DNA of 64,000 bases from Bacteroidaceae bacterium (GTDB lineage: Bacteria; Bacteroidota; Bacteroidia; Bacteroidales; Bacteroidaceae): the NCBI GenBank assembly GCA_902362375.1, contig CABIVS010000005.1:499278-563277 (forward strand), in the 5' to 3' direction. Shown here in pieces: positions 10,301 through 17,556 of the stretch. A program made the translations under genes and the position numbers. The notes beneath the pieces are model-generated. The model worked only from the letters and a program-made list of their open reading frames with translations, was not told the origin of the DNA and ran no database searches. Positions within the stretch are counted from its first letter, which is position 1. Every line of letters begins with the position of its first letter.

Positions 10301-10494
10301 GGCACGACTACACTCTTCTGTACTGTTTCCGCATTAGCACCGGTATAGGTAGCGGAAACGCTGACGGTAGGAGGTGCAATTTCAGGAAACTGTTCAACAG
10401 GAAGCTGCGAAAGTCCTATCAATCCGATGATAAGAAAAACGACCGAAATTACTCCTGCGAGAATAGGCCGGTCTATAAATGTTCTGATTTTCAT
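7351..10494 (-). CDS. RND multidrug efflux permease (AcrB/MexB family)
   Basis: The 1047-residue length is that of HAE-1 RND permeases. It opens with the typical FIDRPILAGVISVVFLIIGLIG helix and contains two large periplasmic loops and twelve membrane segments. Helix 4 contains GTVVDDAIVVVEAV, with the paired aspartates of the proton relay, and later helices contain the KTAILLTEYA and LRPILMTSLTMIFGMLP motifs. It is the proton-driven pump of the tripartite system and lies between its adaptor (9 bases upstream) and channel genes. The drugs exported cannot be read from the sequence. Confidence 0.95.
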   Translation of the reverse strand: MKIRTFIDRPILAGVISVVFLIIGLIGLSQLPVEQFPEIAPPTVSVSATYTGANAETVQKSVVVPLEEALNGVENMMYMTSSSTNNGSARITIYFRQGTDPDMATVNVQNRIATAQGLLPAEVTRSGITVRKRQTSNIKALALYSPDNTFDESFLNNYLKINIEPRLSRIAGVGEVNVMGADYSLRIWLDPAKMAKYGLVPSDITTVLDEQNLEAPTGTLGAESKNTFQYVLKYRGRYEEEKDYGNLVIRSQAGGEVLRLKDVARIELGANSYTYIGEVNGHPGSNCMIAQTSGSNANEIIKEIDKVTAEIAQGLPKGMELVDLMSSKDFLDASIKNVIKTLIEAILLVVLVVYVFLQNLRSTFIPAISIIVSLVGTFAFLYAAGFSLNMLTLFALVLVIGTVVDDAIVVVEAVQAKFDEGYKSAYRATIDAMGGITSALVTTTFVFMAVFIPVCFMGGTTGTFYTQFGLTMAVAVAISLINALTLSPALCALIMTPHMEAAKGEKLSFSSRFHMAFDSAFHRLVLKYKSGVFFMLKRKWLAGALLLVACAGLFLLMKTTKTGLVPQEDMGTIFVDVRTSPGNSLEETKSVMDEIDKRIHDIPQVRMFSKVTGNGMISGQGASNGMFIVRLKPWDERTEKEDGINAVINEIYRRTDDISSAQIMAFAQPMIPGYGVSSGFEIYIQDQKGGSVEDLLKYTRQMIDALNARPEIGRASTSFDTKYPQFLVEVDAALCKRNGVSPSDVLSTLSGYIGGNYASNMNRFSKLYRVMVQASPEFRLDTEALNNMFVRNSNGEMSPVSQYLTLTRVYGAESLTRFNLFSAISVNGAPADGYSSGQAIQVVREVAEQVLPAGYGFEFGGMSREESSTGNTTTLVFIICVVFIYLILCALYESLFIPIAVILSVPFGLAGSFLFAKMFGLENNIYLQTGLIMLIGLLSKTAILLTEYASERRRQGMTITQAAVSAAQVRLRPILMTSLTMIFGMLPMMFASGVGANGNISIGVGTVGGMLIGTVALLFIVPVLFIVFQYLQEKLMPARKPEELENL

Positions 10495-10503
10495 AACGGC
10501 ATC

Positions 10504-11607
10504 TTATTCTTTAGTCGGATCACTCTTGATTACTGTTCCCTCACGCACCAGTCCGGCACCTTCGGCTATAATAACATCACCCGGCTCAAGTCCTGTTTCA
10601 ACGATATATTCAGTACCGTTATTCAACCGGAACACTTCTACCGGGGTTGATTTCGCTTTACCGTCGACCACTTTATATACAAATATACGATTCTGCAATT
10701 CGTAAGTAGCCGCTTGCGGAATAATGATACATCCTTTCTTTATAGTAGGAACTACTACTTTACCACTTCCACCGTTACGCAGGAACTGGTCGGGGTTGGC
10801 AAAAACAGCCCGCAGTCCAACAGCACCGGTTCCTTCATCCACCGTACCGCTGATAGCGTCTACCTTTCCGGTATGGGAATAGGTTTTTCCATTGCTCATA
10901 GTCAGCTCCACTTCGTCCATGTTTTCTATCGCTTTTTTAAGTGAGCCATATTGTTGTACAAAGTCGAGTATCTGATTCTCCGTCATGGAGAAATAGGCGT
11001 ATACTTCGCTGTCGTCCGAAACAGTGACTAACGGCTCGGTGATACTGCTGCTCACCAACGCCCCTACCCGATAAGGAATCATGCTGGCGACTCCGTTCAC
11101 CGGACTTTTCACTTCGGTATAAGAAAGGTCATTGCGCGCATTCACTTCCTGTGCCTTAGCCTGTGCCAATGCCGCTTCTGCCGCCGCTTGTTCATTACGG
11201 GCTGTTTGCAGATCGAATTCGGACACAATCTGTTCTTTGTAAAGTTCAGCTTTACTATCTGCTGTCAATTTAGCAGTGGCAAGCTTGGCTTCCGCGCTTT
11301 TTACATTGGCAACTGCTGTTTCCAACGCTGCTTTATAAGGAACCTGGTCGATAATGAAAAGTGTCTGCCCTTTATGGACAGGATCCCCTTCATTGATACA
11401 TATTCCGGTAATAATGCCACTCACCTGCGGACGAATTTCAACATACTGCCGCCCTCGTAACGTAGCTGTATAATCGGATTTTAAAATCTGGTCACTTTGT
11501 GTTACGGTAAGTGTTTTGTACGTGGCCTCTGCCTTTTTCTGTTGCGAACCTCCACAAGCACATAACAGAGGCAAACAAACCAAGGCAAAAATGATTAGTT
11601 GTTTCAT
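10504..11607 (-). CDS. RND efflux periplasmic adaptor (AcrA/MexA type)
   Basis: A 367-residue lipoprotein with the lipobox LLCACGG. The order is standard: a first lipoyl half (YVEIRPQVSGIITGICINEGD), an alpha hairpin of about residues 95-160 rich in Ala/Glu/Lys, a second lipoyl half (VKSPVNGVASMIPYRVGALV), then beta-barrel and membrane-proximal domains. It is the first gene of the three-gene pump operon. Its promoter region is shared with the divergent LytS/LytTR pair, which probably regulates it. Confidence 0.92.
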   Translation of the reverse strand: MKQLIIFALVCLPLLCACGGSQQKKAEATYKTLTVTQSDQILKSDYTATLRGRQYVEIRPQVSGIITGICINEGDPVHKGQTLFIIDQVPYKAALETAVANVKSAEAKLATAKLTADSKAELYKEQIVSEFDLQTARNEQAAAEAALAQAKAQEVNARNDLSYTEVKSPVNGVASMIPYRVGALVSSSITEPLVTVSDDSEVYAYFSMTENQILDFVQQYGSLKKAIENMDEVELTMSNGKTYSHTGKVDAISGTVDEGTGAVGLRAVFANPDQFLRNGGSGKVVVPTIKKGCIIIPQAATYELQNRIFVYKVVDGKAKSTPVEVFRLNNGTEYIVETGLEPGDVIIAEGAGLVREGTVIKSDPTKE

Positions 11608-11672
11608 TGTAGCTATATTTAAATGATTGTTAATGATTTATAACCCATTATTCCATAAAAAACGCGACTGAC

Positions 11673-11680
11673 CAAATCTA
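11673..11680 (-). promoter_or_regulatory. -7 element of the RND pump operon
   Basis: The minus strand reads TAGATTTG (TAnnTTTG), giving a 5' leader of about 60 bases before the adaptor start. The expected -33 region, around 11700, holds only a weak TTA. The paired LytTR-like repeats begin about 12 bp further upstream. Confidence 0.6.
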
Positions 11681-11711
11681 AGAATTATCAAACAATAAAA
11701 TAAGAATGTAG

Positions 11712-11741
11712 TGACGAACGGCAAGAATATGATGACGAACG
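11712..11741. promoter_or_regulatory. Paired 9-bp direct repeats, likely LytTR regulator site
   Basis: TGACGAACG occurs at 11712-11720 and again at 11733-11741, a 9-bp repeat with a 12-bp spacer (21-bp period). LytTR-domain regulators such as AgrA and ComE bind pairs of 9-bp direct repeats with this spacing, and the reverse complement (CCGTTCGT) resembles their consensus. The site lies between the divergent promoters of the pump operon and of the LytS/LytTR genes, close to the -33 region of each. That binding occurs is inference. Confidence 0.65.
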
Positions 11742-11755
11742 ACAAAAGGGAATGC

Positions 11756-11785
11756 TTGGGGTTTCAGAACAATCTTTTATCTTTG
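11756..11785 (+). promoter_or_regulatory. Promoter of the LytS/LytTR two-component operon
   Basis: TTG at 11756-11758, 19 bases, then TATCTTTG at 11778-11785, a close match to the Bacteroides housekeeping promoter. The start codon of the kinase follows about 50 bases later. Confidence 0.7.
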
Positions 11786-11837
11786 CAAAGAAGTGAGAAA
11801 ATATACTTCCGGGAGTTAAACGAGCAATGAGAAGAAT

Positions 11838-12845
11838 ATGAAACGTACTAATATACCTGTTTACATCGACTTGCTTTTCTGTCTGGTAATCATGCCGCCC
11901 ATCATCATGCTAGTGCCGGTAGACAAATGGATTGTACACCACACGGTCTTTATGCTGACCCTGATTGCCTATCTTTACGGTCTGTACTTCATCTACCGTA
12001 AAGTGAAACTACCGATGCTTTTCATGCAACGGAAGTTCGGACATATCTTACTGCTCATGCTATCGCTTATCTTCATCACATGGTTGCTAACCCACTTTCC
12101 ATATCCACCGGAACCCGACAATATAGATCCGATAATGCATAAAACCCGGCAACACATGCGGGCGCAGACTGTGTGGTTCTTTTTTCTGGTAGTGACGGGG
12201 TTCAGCCTTTCCATAGAACTGATCTTTGAACTTTTCCGGCAAATTCTTTCCAAACAGGAGATTGAAGCAGAAAAGAACAAGGCGGAGCTGGCTCTCTACA
12301 AGGCACAAATCAATCCGCACTTCCTTTTTAATACATTAAATGCTCTCTACGGGCTGGTACTTACGAAGTCGGACAAAACAGAATCCGCCTTTATCAAATT
12401 TTCCAATATTCTGAAATATATGTATGCCCAGACTACTTCAGATCTGATTTCCATAAGCAATGAAGTAGAATATATACGCCAATACGTTGACCTGCAATCT
12501 TTGCGTTTAAACAAGCATACGAAAGTGGTATTTGAAACCGAGATGGATGACGAACAGATACAGATTCCTCCGATGATTCTCATTACTTTTGTCGAGAACA
12601 GTTTCAAATACGGCGTTTCGTCCGACACGGACTGTACAATTCTTATTCGTATCATTGTAAAGGAGGGACTGCTAAACTTTGAAACCGAGAATATGATTAT
12701 GAAGAAGAACCACAAAAATCCTCATGCCATCGGAATAGACAATTGCCGTAAACGACTGGAGCTTCTTTATCCCAGCCGCTTTGCATTGATTACAAAAGAA
12801 GAAAACGGATGTTTCAAAACCTATCTTAACATTCAACTACGATGA
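11838..12845 (+). CDS. LytS-family sensor histidine kinase
   Basis: The 335-residue protein has four membrane helices in the first 140 residues (for example IDLLFCLVIMPPIIMLV and WFFFLVVTGFSLSIELIF), a short coiled region, then the His_kinase domain with INPHFLFNTLN. H161 is the predicted phosphorylated residue. A small HATPase domain follows with the N-box FVENSFKYG and a HAIGIDNCRKRLELLYP G-box. It senses an unknown signal at the inner membrane and signals to the LytTR regulator, whose ATG overlaps its stop codon (ATGA). Its divergence from an RND pump suggests it regulates that pump. Confidence 0.92.
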   Translation: MKRTNIPVYIDLLFCLVIMPPIIMLVPVDKWIVHHTVFMLTLIAYLYGLYFIYRKVKLPMLFMQRKFGHILLLMLSLIFITWLLTHFPYPPEPDNIDPIMHKTRQHMRAQTVWFFFLVVTGFSLSIELIFELFRQILSKQEIEAEKNKAELALYKAQINPHFLFNTLNALYGLVLTKSDKTESAFIKFSNILKYMYAQTTSDLISISNEVEYIRQYVDLQSLRLNKHTKVVFETEMDDEQIQIPPMILITFVENSFKYGVSSDTDCTILIRIIVKEGLLNFETENMIMKKNHKNPHAIGIDNCRKRLELLYPSRFALITKEENGCFKTYLNIQLR

Positions 12846-13549
12846 AAAAGCTTACTTGTATCGCTATTGACGACGAACCGATTGCATTGCTCATCATCAG
12901 CCAGTTTTGCGAACGAAAAGGAGGACTGGAACTTACTACTTTCAGCGAACCGCTGACCGGACTGCGAGAAATAGCCCGGCGCAAACCTGATCTGGTCTTT
13001 CTGGATATTGAAATGAACAGTACCAACGGACTGGATATTGCCCATGCGCTTCCTCCCGAAAGTTGCCTTATTTTTACGACAGCCCATGCACAGTATGCAC
13101 TGGATGGCTTCGACCTCGATGCCGTGGATTTCCTGCATAAACCCTTTGCTTATGAACGATTTGAAAAAGCTGTTGAGAAAGCGATTGTCTTTATTGAAGC
13201 ACGCCAGCATAAAGTACCGGAAAACATCATAATCAAACAAGAATACAATAACATATCCATCCCTATCTCCGATATTCTTTATATCGAAGCAATGGAGAAT
13301 TATACGAAAATATTCCGTATAAACGGCAACTATATATTATCGCGCACAAGTCTGAAAAGTATTCAGGAGATGTTACCCGAAAAGGCTTTTCTACGTACGC
13401 ACCGCTCCTATATCATTCCGGTTAATAAGGTGGAACGGTTCTCTAAACGGGAAATAAACCTGACCGGATGCCGGATTGTAATCCCCATAGGAAGACAATA
13501 CGCAGAAAATGTCTATGCTACATTGACGGCCAGAAATATGACACTATAA
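12842..13549 (+). CDS. LytTR-family response regulator
   Basis: The 235-residue protein has a receiver domain (residues 1-120: acidic pair IDDEP, phosphoacceptor D55 in LVFLDIEMNS, and the conserved Lys in LHKPF) and a LytTR DNA-binding domain (about 135-235: ILYIEAMENYTKIF, FLRTHRSYIIPVNKVERF). It is translationally coupled to the kinase by an ATGA overlap. The direct repeats at 11712-11741 have the geometry expected of its binding site, so it probably controls both its own operon and the divergent RND pump. Confidence 0.93.
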   Translation: MKKLTCIAIDDEPIALLIISQFCERKGGLELTTFSEPLTGLREIARRKPDLVFLDIEMNSTNGLDIAHALPPESCLIFTTAHAQYALDGFDLDAVDFLHKPFAYERFEKAVEKAIVFIEARQHKVPENIIIKQEYNNISIPISDILYIEAMENYTKIFRINGNYILSRTSLKSIQEMLPEKAFLRTHRSYIIPVNKVERFSKREINLTGCRIVIPIGRQYAENVYATLTARNMTL

Positions 13550-13565
13550 ACAAATCTACAGAATA

Positions 13566-13591
13566 CCGGAGCTTTTTAAATTAGCTCCCGG
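13566..13591. terminator. Possible hairpin between convergent genes
   Basis: CCGGAGCT and AGCTCCCGG can pair with one bulge across a short T/A-rich loop, in the 31-base gap between the regulator and the next convergent gene. No long T-run follows, so it is weak. Confidence 0.35.
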
Positions 13592-14201
13592 CTTTCTGGG
13601 TATAAATTAATTTATCTCTTTGGCTGATTGTCCACAAGCCATCTATCAAGCGTACATTTTTCGTATCATCGTCTTCCACGTTCCATGCATAACCTCCAGA
13701 AAGCAGTCCACGCCTTTCCAATATTTCATTGGGCTGATTATTGGAGAAGAAAAGTTCCAGCTGTGTAGAATCGGGACCAAAGACAATGAAAGCTGAAGTG
13801 CCGCTGCCATCCACCGCTTCTGTACGAATCCCTTTCTCAAATAAGCGGATACAGTCTTTTTGCACTTCACACCATACGTATCCGGCAGAGCCGATACAGC
13901 CATGTTCATCCCGGTCACCTCCCACAAGCGGAGATTGCGGATACTGAACTAATTTGGTAGCCGGCATCCCCGGTGTATATTTTCCTGTATAAAAGACTTC
14001 CAGCGTATCATTCAGAAGTAAACCGTTGACTTCTTCTTTATTCGCATCCATCGTACTGAATGAAAGGGTATCATTCTTATCGGTGACAATCGTTACCGTA
14101 TTCATGGTTGCATCACTTACAATTCCTTTAGAACTGCTCACTTTCGACGAGCAACCTGCCATGAGACACAGAGTGCCTACCGCTAATAGCATTATTTTCA
14201 T
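13581..14201 (-). CDS. Small lipoprotein of unknown function with a Cys motif
   Basis: The protein has about 206 residues with a lipobox (LMAGCSS), starting at the ATG at 14201 (the frame extends three codons upstream only to a TTG). Residues about 25-90 form a small beta-rich domain. The middle contains GCIGSAGYVWCEVQKDC, a three-cysteine stretch known from other Bacteroides lipoproteins. The C-terminal part (QLELFFSNN to GLWTISQRD) resembles domains that read out a predicted compound or copper-stress lipoprotein fold, but I cannot name it. A TATCTTTG promoter element lies at 14235-14242 on the minus strand. Confidence 0.6.
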   Translation of the reverse strand: MKIMLLAVGTLCLMAGCSSKVSSSKGIVSDATMNTVTIVTDKNDTLSFSTMDANKEEVNGLLLNDTLEVFYTGKYTPGMPATKLVQYPQSPLVGGDRDEHGCIGSAGYVWCEVQKDCIRLFEKGIRTEAVDGSGTSAFIVFGPDSTQLELFFSNNQPNEILERRGLLSGGYAWNVEDDDTKNVRLIDGLWTISQRDKLIYTQKAGS

Positions 14202-14234
14202 TTTCTTCAAATTTTGCTTTGTTTTAAATTAATG

Positions 14235-14242
14235 CAAAGATA
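14235..14242 (-). promoter_or_regulatory. -7 element of the Cys-motif lipoprotein gene
   Basis: The minus strand reads TATCTTTG about 34 bases before the ATG at 14201. No matching -33 element is evident. Confidence 0.5.
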
Positions 14243-14355
14243 AAGGTTATACATCAATATCCCACTTCTACAAAATAAATTAATTTCGGGACAGTTTGTT
14301 CAGTTGCACTGCCTAAAATGCCTATATTGGACAACGATCTATTAGAAATTCAGTC

Positions 14356-14363
14356 TACCTTTG
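14356..14363 (+). promoter_or_regulatory. -7 element of the DUF3788/zinc-ribbon operon
   Basis: TACCTTTG lies 34 bases before the DUF3788 gene start and fits TAnnTTTG. The best upstream TTG is somewhat too far away (26 bases). Confidence 0.45.
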
Positions 14364-14397
14364 TGATGTAGATAATCAAAAGTAAATACGGAATGCC

Positions 14398-14814
14398 ATG
14401 AAAGAAACTTTTCAAATCCCAACTCCCGAAACTTTGGAAGCCTTGACAGGTAAGGAACTTTATGATCTATGGACTTCACTTCGCCAACTTATCGAACAGA
14501 AGTACAATATGGAACAAATGTGGAATCATGGAGGAAAAAAATGGACCTACGAATACAAATATCGCAGAGGCGGAAAAACTCTATGTGCCCTATACGCCAA
14601 AGAGCAAACGATTGGGTTCATGGTTATTTTAGGTAAAGATGAACGCACTAAATTCGAATCCATGCGAGAAATGTTCTCCAATGCGACTCAAAAGATATAT
14701 GATGAGACGACCACTTTCCATGATGGGAAGTGGCTTATGTTCGAATTAAAAGATACTTCTTTATTTAATGATATAGAGCGGCTCCTATCTATCAAACGAA
14801 AACCCAACCGATGA
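14398..14814 (+). CDS. DUF3788-family protein
   Basis: 138 residues. The family signature is clear: an early helical part (LYDLWTSLRQLIEQKYNM), then KWTYEYKYRRGGKTLCALYAKE and a FMVILGKDER strand, with a C-terminal WLMFELKD and NDIERLLSIKRKP. DUF3788 proteins are small cytoplasmic proteins with a fold related to those binding small ligands, and no reaction is established for them. The gene overlaps the next one by four bases (ATGA), so the two are coupled in an operon. Confidence 0.8.
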   Translation: MKETFQIPTPETLEALTGKELYDLWTSLRQLIEQKYNMEQMWNHGGKKWTYEYKYRRGGKTLCALYAKEQTIGFMVILGKDERTKFESMREMFSNATQKIYDETTTFHDGKWLMFELKDTSLFNDIERLLSIKRKPNR

Positions 14815-14993
14815 TTGAATCAGAAATAAATAAGAGGTATTGTCAAAGTTGCGGGATGCCTCTCCGCTTTGATGTAGAGAAATATCTGGGTACTAACTCC
14901 GACGGTTCGCGAAGTGATGAATATTGCTATTACTGTCTGAAAGACGGAAAATATATCGTTGACATTCCGATGTCGGAAATGATTACAGACTGA
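14811..14993 (+). CDS. Small zinc-ribbon protein
   Basis: 60 residues with CQSCGMPLRFD near the N-terminus and DEYCYYCLKDGKYI further on. These are two CxxC pairs flanking the LGTNSDGSRS loop, the pattern of the 'putative zinc ribbon' family common in Firmicutes and Bacteroidetes. It probably binds one Zn2+. It is coupled to the DUF3788 gene by an ATGA overlap. The function is unknown. Confidence 0.8.
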   Translation: MIESEINKRYCQSCGMPLRFDVEKYLGTNSDGSRSDEYCYYCLKDGKYIVDIPMSEMITD

Positions 14994-15217
14994 CCAATTA
15001 CTCCAAGCAACATCATAAAGGTACCTTTAGTTTTGAGATGTATATGAACCGTCCCACCTCTACTCTTAGGTTTGAGTTAGAAAGTTGGAAAAGGAAATTA
15101 ATATACCGACTTCTTAACAGAGAAGACAGTGGAGAGAATACGTGCCCTTTATTTATAGAGGAGATATAGAACTTTTTTTGAAAAAACAGGGTATCCTATA
15201 AATTTGGTGCAGTTGAC

Positions 15218-15246
15218 TTGGTTCACGAAAATTATAACTATATTTG
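15218..15246 (+). promoter_or_regulatory. Promoter of the lipoprotein gene at 15267
   Basis: TTG at 15218-15220, 18 bases, then TATATTTG at 15239-15246. The coding start follows 20 bases later. The preceding 14994-15217 stretch holds no gene I can support. Confidence 0.6.
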
Positions 15247-15266
15247 CAAAATAAAAGAAAAATACT

Positions 15267-16145
15267 ATGGAAACAAAACTGACAAAACTTAGTTTATTAT
15301 TTATTCTGCTATGTTCTTTACCTGTATTTCACTCATGCAGTGATGATGAAACTGACAAGTTTTTCGTATTTGAATATTGGGAAGTACTCACAGAGACTCC
15401 CGTAAACAATGTCAATATATCAATCCTAACAGGTACTAAACTAGGGATTATAGGCGGCACAATGCCTTTCACCGTTGAAATAGACGATAAGCAAATAGCG
15501 ACCGCCTCTTTAGATGAAAGTAATGACATTCATATCAGTCCTGTAAAACTAGGCACAACCTCATTGATGGTGAAAGATGCTGATGGAAGAAGAATAAAAA
15601 TAGGTGTACAGGTTGTCAATGCCAGACAATCTTTCGCTGTACAAGATGTAAAAGGAAGAATCACAGGAATAGATGATAGCGGACTGACTGATCAACAGAA
15701 AGAGACGATAAAAAAGTTGGAAGAAGAGGTTATGGATAAGATACAGGAAGAATCATCCATCATTGTACAACCTACAGGACGCATAACATTTTCCTTTGAT
15801 ACGAAAGAAGCTGGTACTGTGAAGATTATTACTTCCGCAACAGAAACTGCCTCACCAAAACAGGGAACATTCGTCCGCTTATTATCAGAATCCGGTTATT
15901 CCTTTCAAGTTACTATTGATAATGGAAAAACATATAATTTAAAACTCCAATCTCCTGAACGCCCCGATACCTCCAAAGAAAAGAAAACGACGACACGAGA
16001 TATAGGTCCGGTTCCTTTTTGGATGATAGAAGACATGACAGAACATTATAAAACATTTGTAGAAGAACAGTTGGAAGCAGAAAATATTAATGCTGGTTCT
16101 CTTCTGAAAATAGAATGTATTTATATCGGTACACTAGCTCATTAA
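15267..16145 (+). CDS. Lipoprotein of unknown function with an Ig-like N-terminal part
   Basis: The 292-residue protein has a signal sequence and a lipobox (VFHSCSDDE). Residues about 45-120 are beta-rich with a repeating 'GTKLGIIGG...VEIDDKQIATASLDE...LGTTSLMVKDADGRRIKIGVQV' pattern, like bacterial Ig-like (Big2-type) domains. A short amphipathic helix (TDQQKETIKKLEEEVMDKI) and another beta domain follow. It is probably surface- or periplasm-exposed. It has its own promoter and no obvious operon partner. Confidence 0.6.
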   Translation: METKLTKLSLLFILLCSLPVFHSCSDDETDKFFVFEYWEVLTETPVNNVNISILTGTKLGIIGGTMPFTVEIDDKQIATASLDESNDIHISPVKLGTTSLMVKDADGRRIKIGVQVVNARQSFAVQDVKGRITGIDDSGLTDQQKETIKKLEEEVMDKIQEESSIIVQPTGRITFSFDTKEAGTVKIITSATETASPKQGTFVRLLSESGYSFQVTIDNGKTYNLKLQSPERPDTSKEKKTTTRDIGPVPFWMIEDMTEHYKTFVEEQLEAENINAGSLLKIECIYIGTLAH

Positions 16146-16395
16146 GAATTAGATTAGTAGTTCAATCTCTTTCCACAAGAAAATGCGGCAAAAACACTCA
16201 TTTTACATACTAATGTCCCATTCTTAAGATTATCCTAAGACATCGTTGTGTGAAAAATGACAAACTGGAAAATAAATTGCATAAGCAAGTGCAATAATAT
16301 GCAGAAATGCGGCCTCTTTTTGTATAAAAAAGCATGAGATATGCATCTTCCCTTACTAAAGAAACGTCTATTGGTTTTAAACCAACGAGAAGTCC

Positions 16396-16448
16396 CTCAC
16401 CGAGGAACATGTCTTTTCTCACCGAGGAACGTGTCTTTCATCGGTGAG
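16396..16448. repeat. 22-bp tandem repeat with terminal inverted copy
   Basis: CTCACCGAGGAAC(A/G)TGTCTTT occurs at 16396 and 16418 (exactly 22 bp apart), followed at 16441-16448 by TCGGTGAG, the inverse of CTCACCGA. The second copy and the inverted copy can form an 8-bp stem. A more degenerate unit may precede it (AACCAACGAGAAG). It has the same period as the palindrome arrays at 26637 and 41583. Confidence 0.75.
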
Positions 16449-16815
16449 AAACCCATTAAATGTCAATTTTGAATCTTTTTTCTCCTAGTTTATCATAAAT
16501 TCAAATGAGAAGACAAATAGCATAATGATTAAAATCACACGAATAAATCTCTCATATAGAATAAAAATGATGAAATAAAAATCATTGGGGTTACAATTTA
16601 CCTAAAACAAAATAATAATAAAATTCACACCTGCAAATGCTGCGTTTTTTCTAGGCTTCCCGTAATTCGGATCACATTTATTGCCTTCTCGGCTGTTTAA
16701 ATATTCCATTCTTCAGAAAGGATAGCTATATGAAGTTAATCTCCCATATTACTTATTTCGTCATGAGAAATCAGGGCGTTCGTCGAATAATCCTATACAG
16801 AACCCTGTTTAAACT

Positions 16816-16823
16816 TACCTTTG
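16816..16823 (+). promoter_or_regulatory. -7 element for the small gene at 16854
   Basis: TACCTTTG lies 30 bases before the ATG, with no clear -33 element. Confidence 0.5.
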
Positions 16824-16853
16824 CACAGAAAACAAAAGTAATCGATAGTAACT

Positions 16854-17072
16854 ATGGAAGAGCAAATACTAATTTTTCGCACCTCGGTAAAGAATGTACG
16901 GGATATCAAACATATCGCAGCGCTTTTCACCCTATGTCCCCAAATCTACAAATGGAATGTAGATATGGAGGATTGGGAAAAAGTGTTGAGAATAGAATGT
17001 CAGGGGATCACCCCGACTGAAATATTAAAGGCATTACGCGCCATCAACATTTATGCACAGGAACTGGAATGA
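16854..17072 (+). CDS. Small conserved protein, ferredoxin-fold (HMA-like) but without CxxC
   Basis: 72 residues: a first strand (QILIFRTSV), a helix (VRDIKHIAALFTLCPQI), a strand pair (YKWNVDMEDWEKVLRIECQ), then a second helix (TPTEILKALRAINIYAQELE). This beta-alpha-beta-beta-alpha order is that of heavy-metal-associated domains, but the metal-binding CxxC is absent. It may be a structural relative that no longer binds metal. The TACCTTTG promoter element and the ATG position support it as a real gene rather than the overlapping frame at 16730. Confidence 0.65.
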   Translation: MEEQILIFRTSVKNVRDIKHIAALFTLCPQIYKWNVDMEDWEKVLRIECQGITPTEILKALRAINIYAQELE

Positions 17073-17092
17073 AGCAGAGAGAAAGCCATAAA

Positions 17093-17554
17093 TTAATAGC
17101 GAGGTAAATCCCTTACCTCTTCATAATATTTTTCTATTCCAATCTCTTGCATCCGTTTGTTGATGGCTACAAATCTCTTATATAAATGTTCATCAAAACC
17201 TGTATTCTCGCAAGGGAAACAGCTACACTGGAAGCAATAATCCACTTGCTTCTCTTCGCTGCATACACGAACATTACAGTTTTTGAACAACTTGCATTTT
17301 TCTTTTCTGCACCCCTGACAAGTCGCCACGGACAAATGATTCAAAAACTCTTTAAAATCGGGGTATTTTGCAAAGACAGGTTCATCAAGCATCTCTACAA
17401 AACGTTGTGCATAGACATCAAAATTGCCTAATGCCTTCTTGAGTTCACCGCTGTGATAAGAAATATCTCCATCGGCAAAAGCAAAGCATTTTCCGCAATG
17501 CAGTCCACAAGGGGCAATGCGCCCCTTAATAAATTCACCATCCACCTTTTTCAT
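17093..17554 (-). CDS. DUF3795 cysteine-rich protein
   Basis: About 153 residues starting at the ATG at 17554, two bases after the stop of the MarR-GNAT gene. The N-terminus has IAPCGLHCGKCFAFADGD. Later come ATCQGCRKEKCKLFKNC and VDYCFQCSCFPCE. These Cys clusters are the signature of DUF3795, presumed to bind metal (zinc or iron-sulfur). It is the second gene of a two-gene operon with the MarR-GNAT regulator. In this context it may be part of a stress or drug response. No activity is established. Confidence 0.8.
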   Translation of the reverse strand: MKKVDGEFIKGRIAPCGLHCGKCFAFADGDISYHSGELKKALGNFDVYAQRFVEMLDEPVFAKYPDFKEFLNHLSVATCQGCRKEKCKLFKNCNVRVCSEEKQVDYCFQCSCFPCENTGFDEHLYKRFVAINKRMQEIGIEKYYEEVRDLPRY

Positions 17555-17556
17555 TT

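Larger units (their letters stand above)
16146..16853. other. Gene-free stretch with a 22-bp tandem repeat
   Basis: About 700 AT-rich bases between a lipoprotein gene and a small gene. Frames in it have no ribosome sites or recognisable protein character. It holds the 16396-16448 repeat, a TTGGTTT-T-AAACCAA palindrome at 16371-16385, and the TACCTTTG element at 16816-16823 belonging to the next gene. I see nothing else. Confidence 0.6.

Noticed and set aside
15041..15175. A 43-codon frame after the zinc-ribbon gene
   Set aside because: No ribosome-binding site, no recognisable domain and no promoter element for it.
16730..17020. A 96-codon frame overlapping the small gene
   Set aside because: The frame overlaps the better gene at 16854 in another frame and includes its promoter element. 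Its composition is not protein-like.
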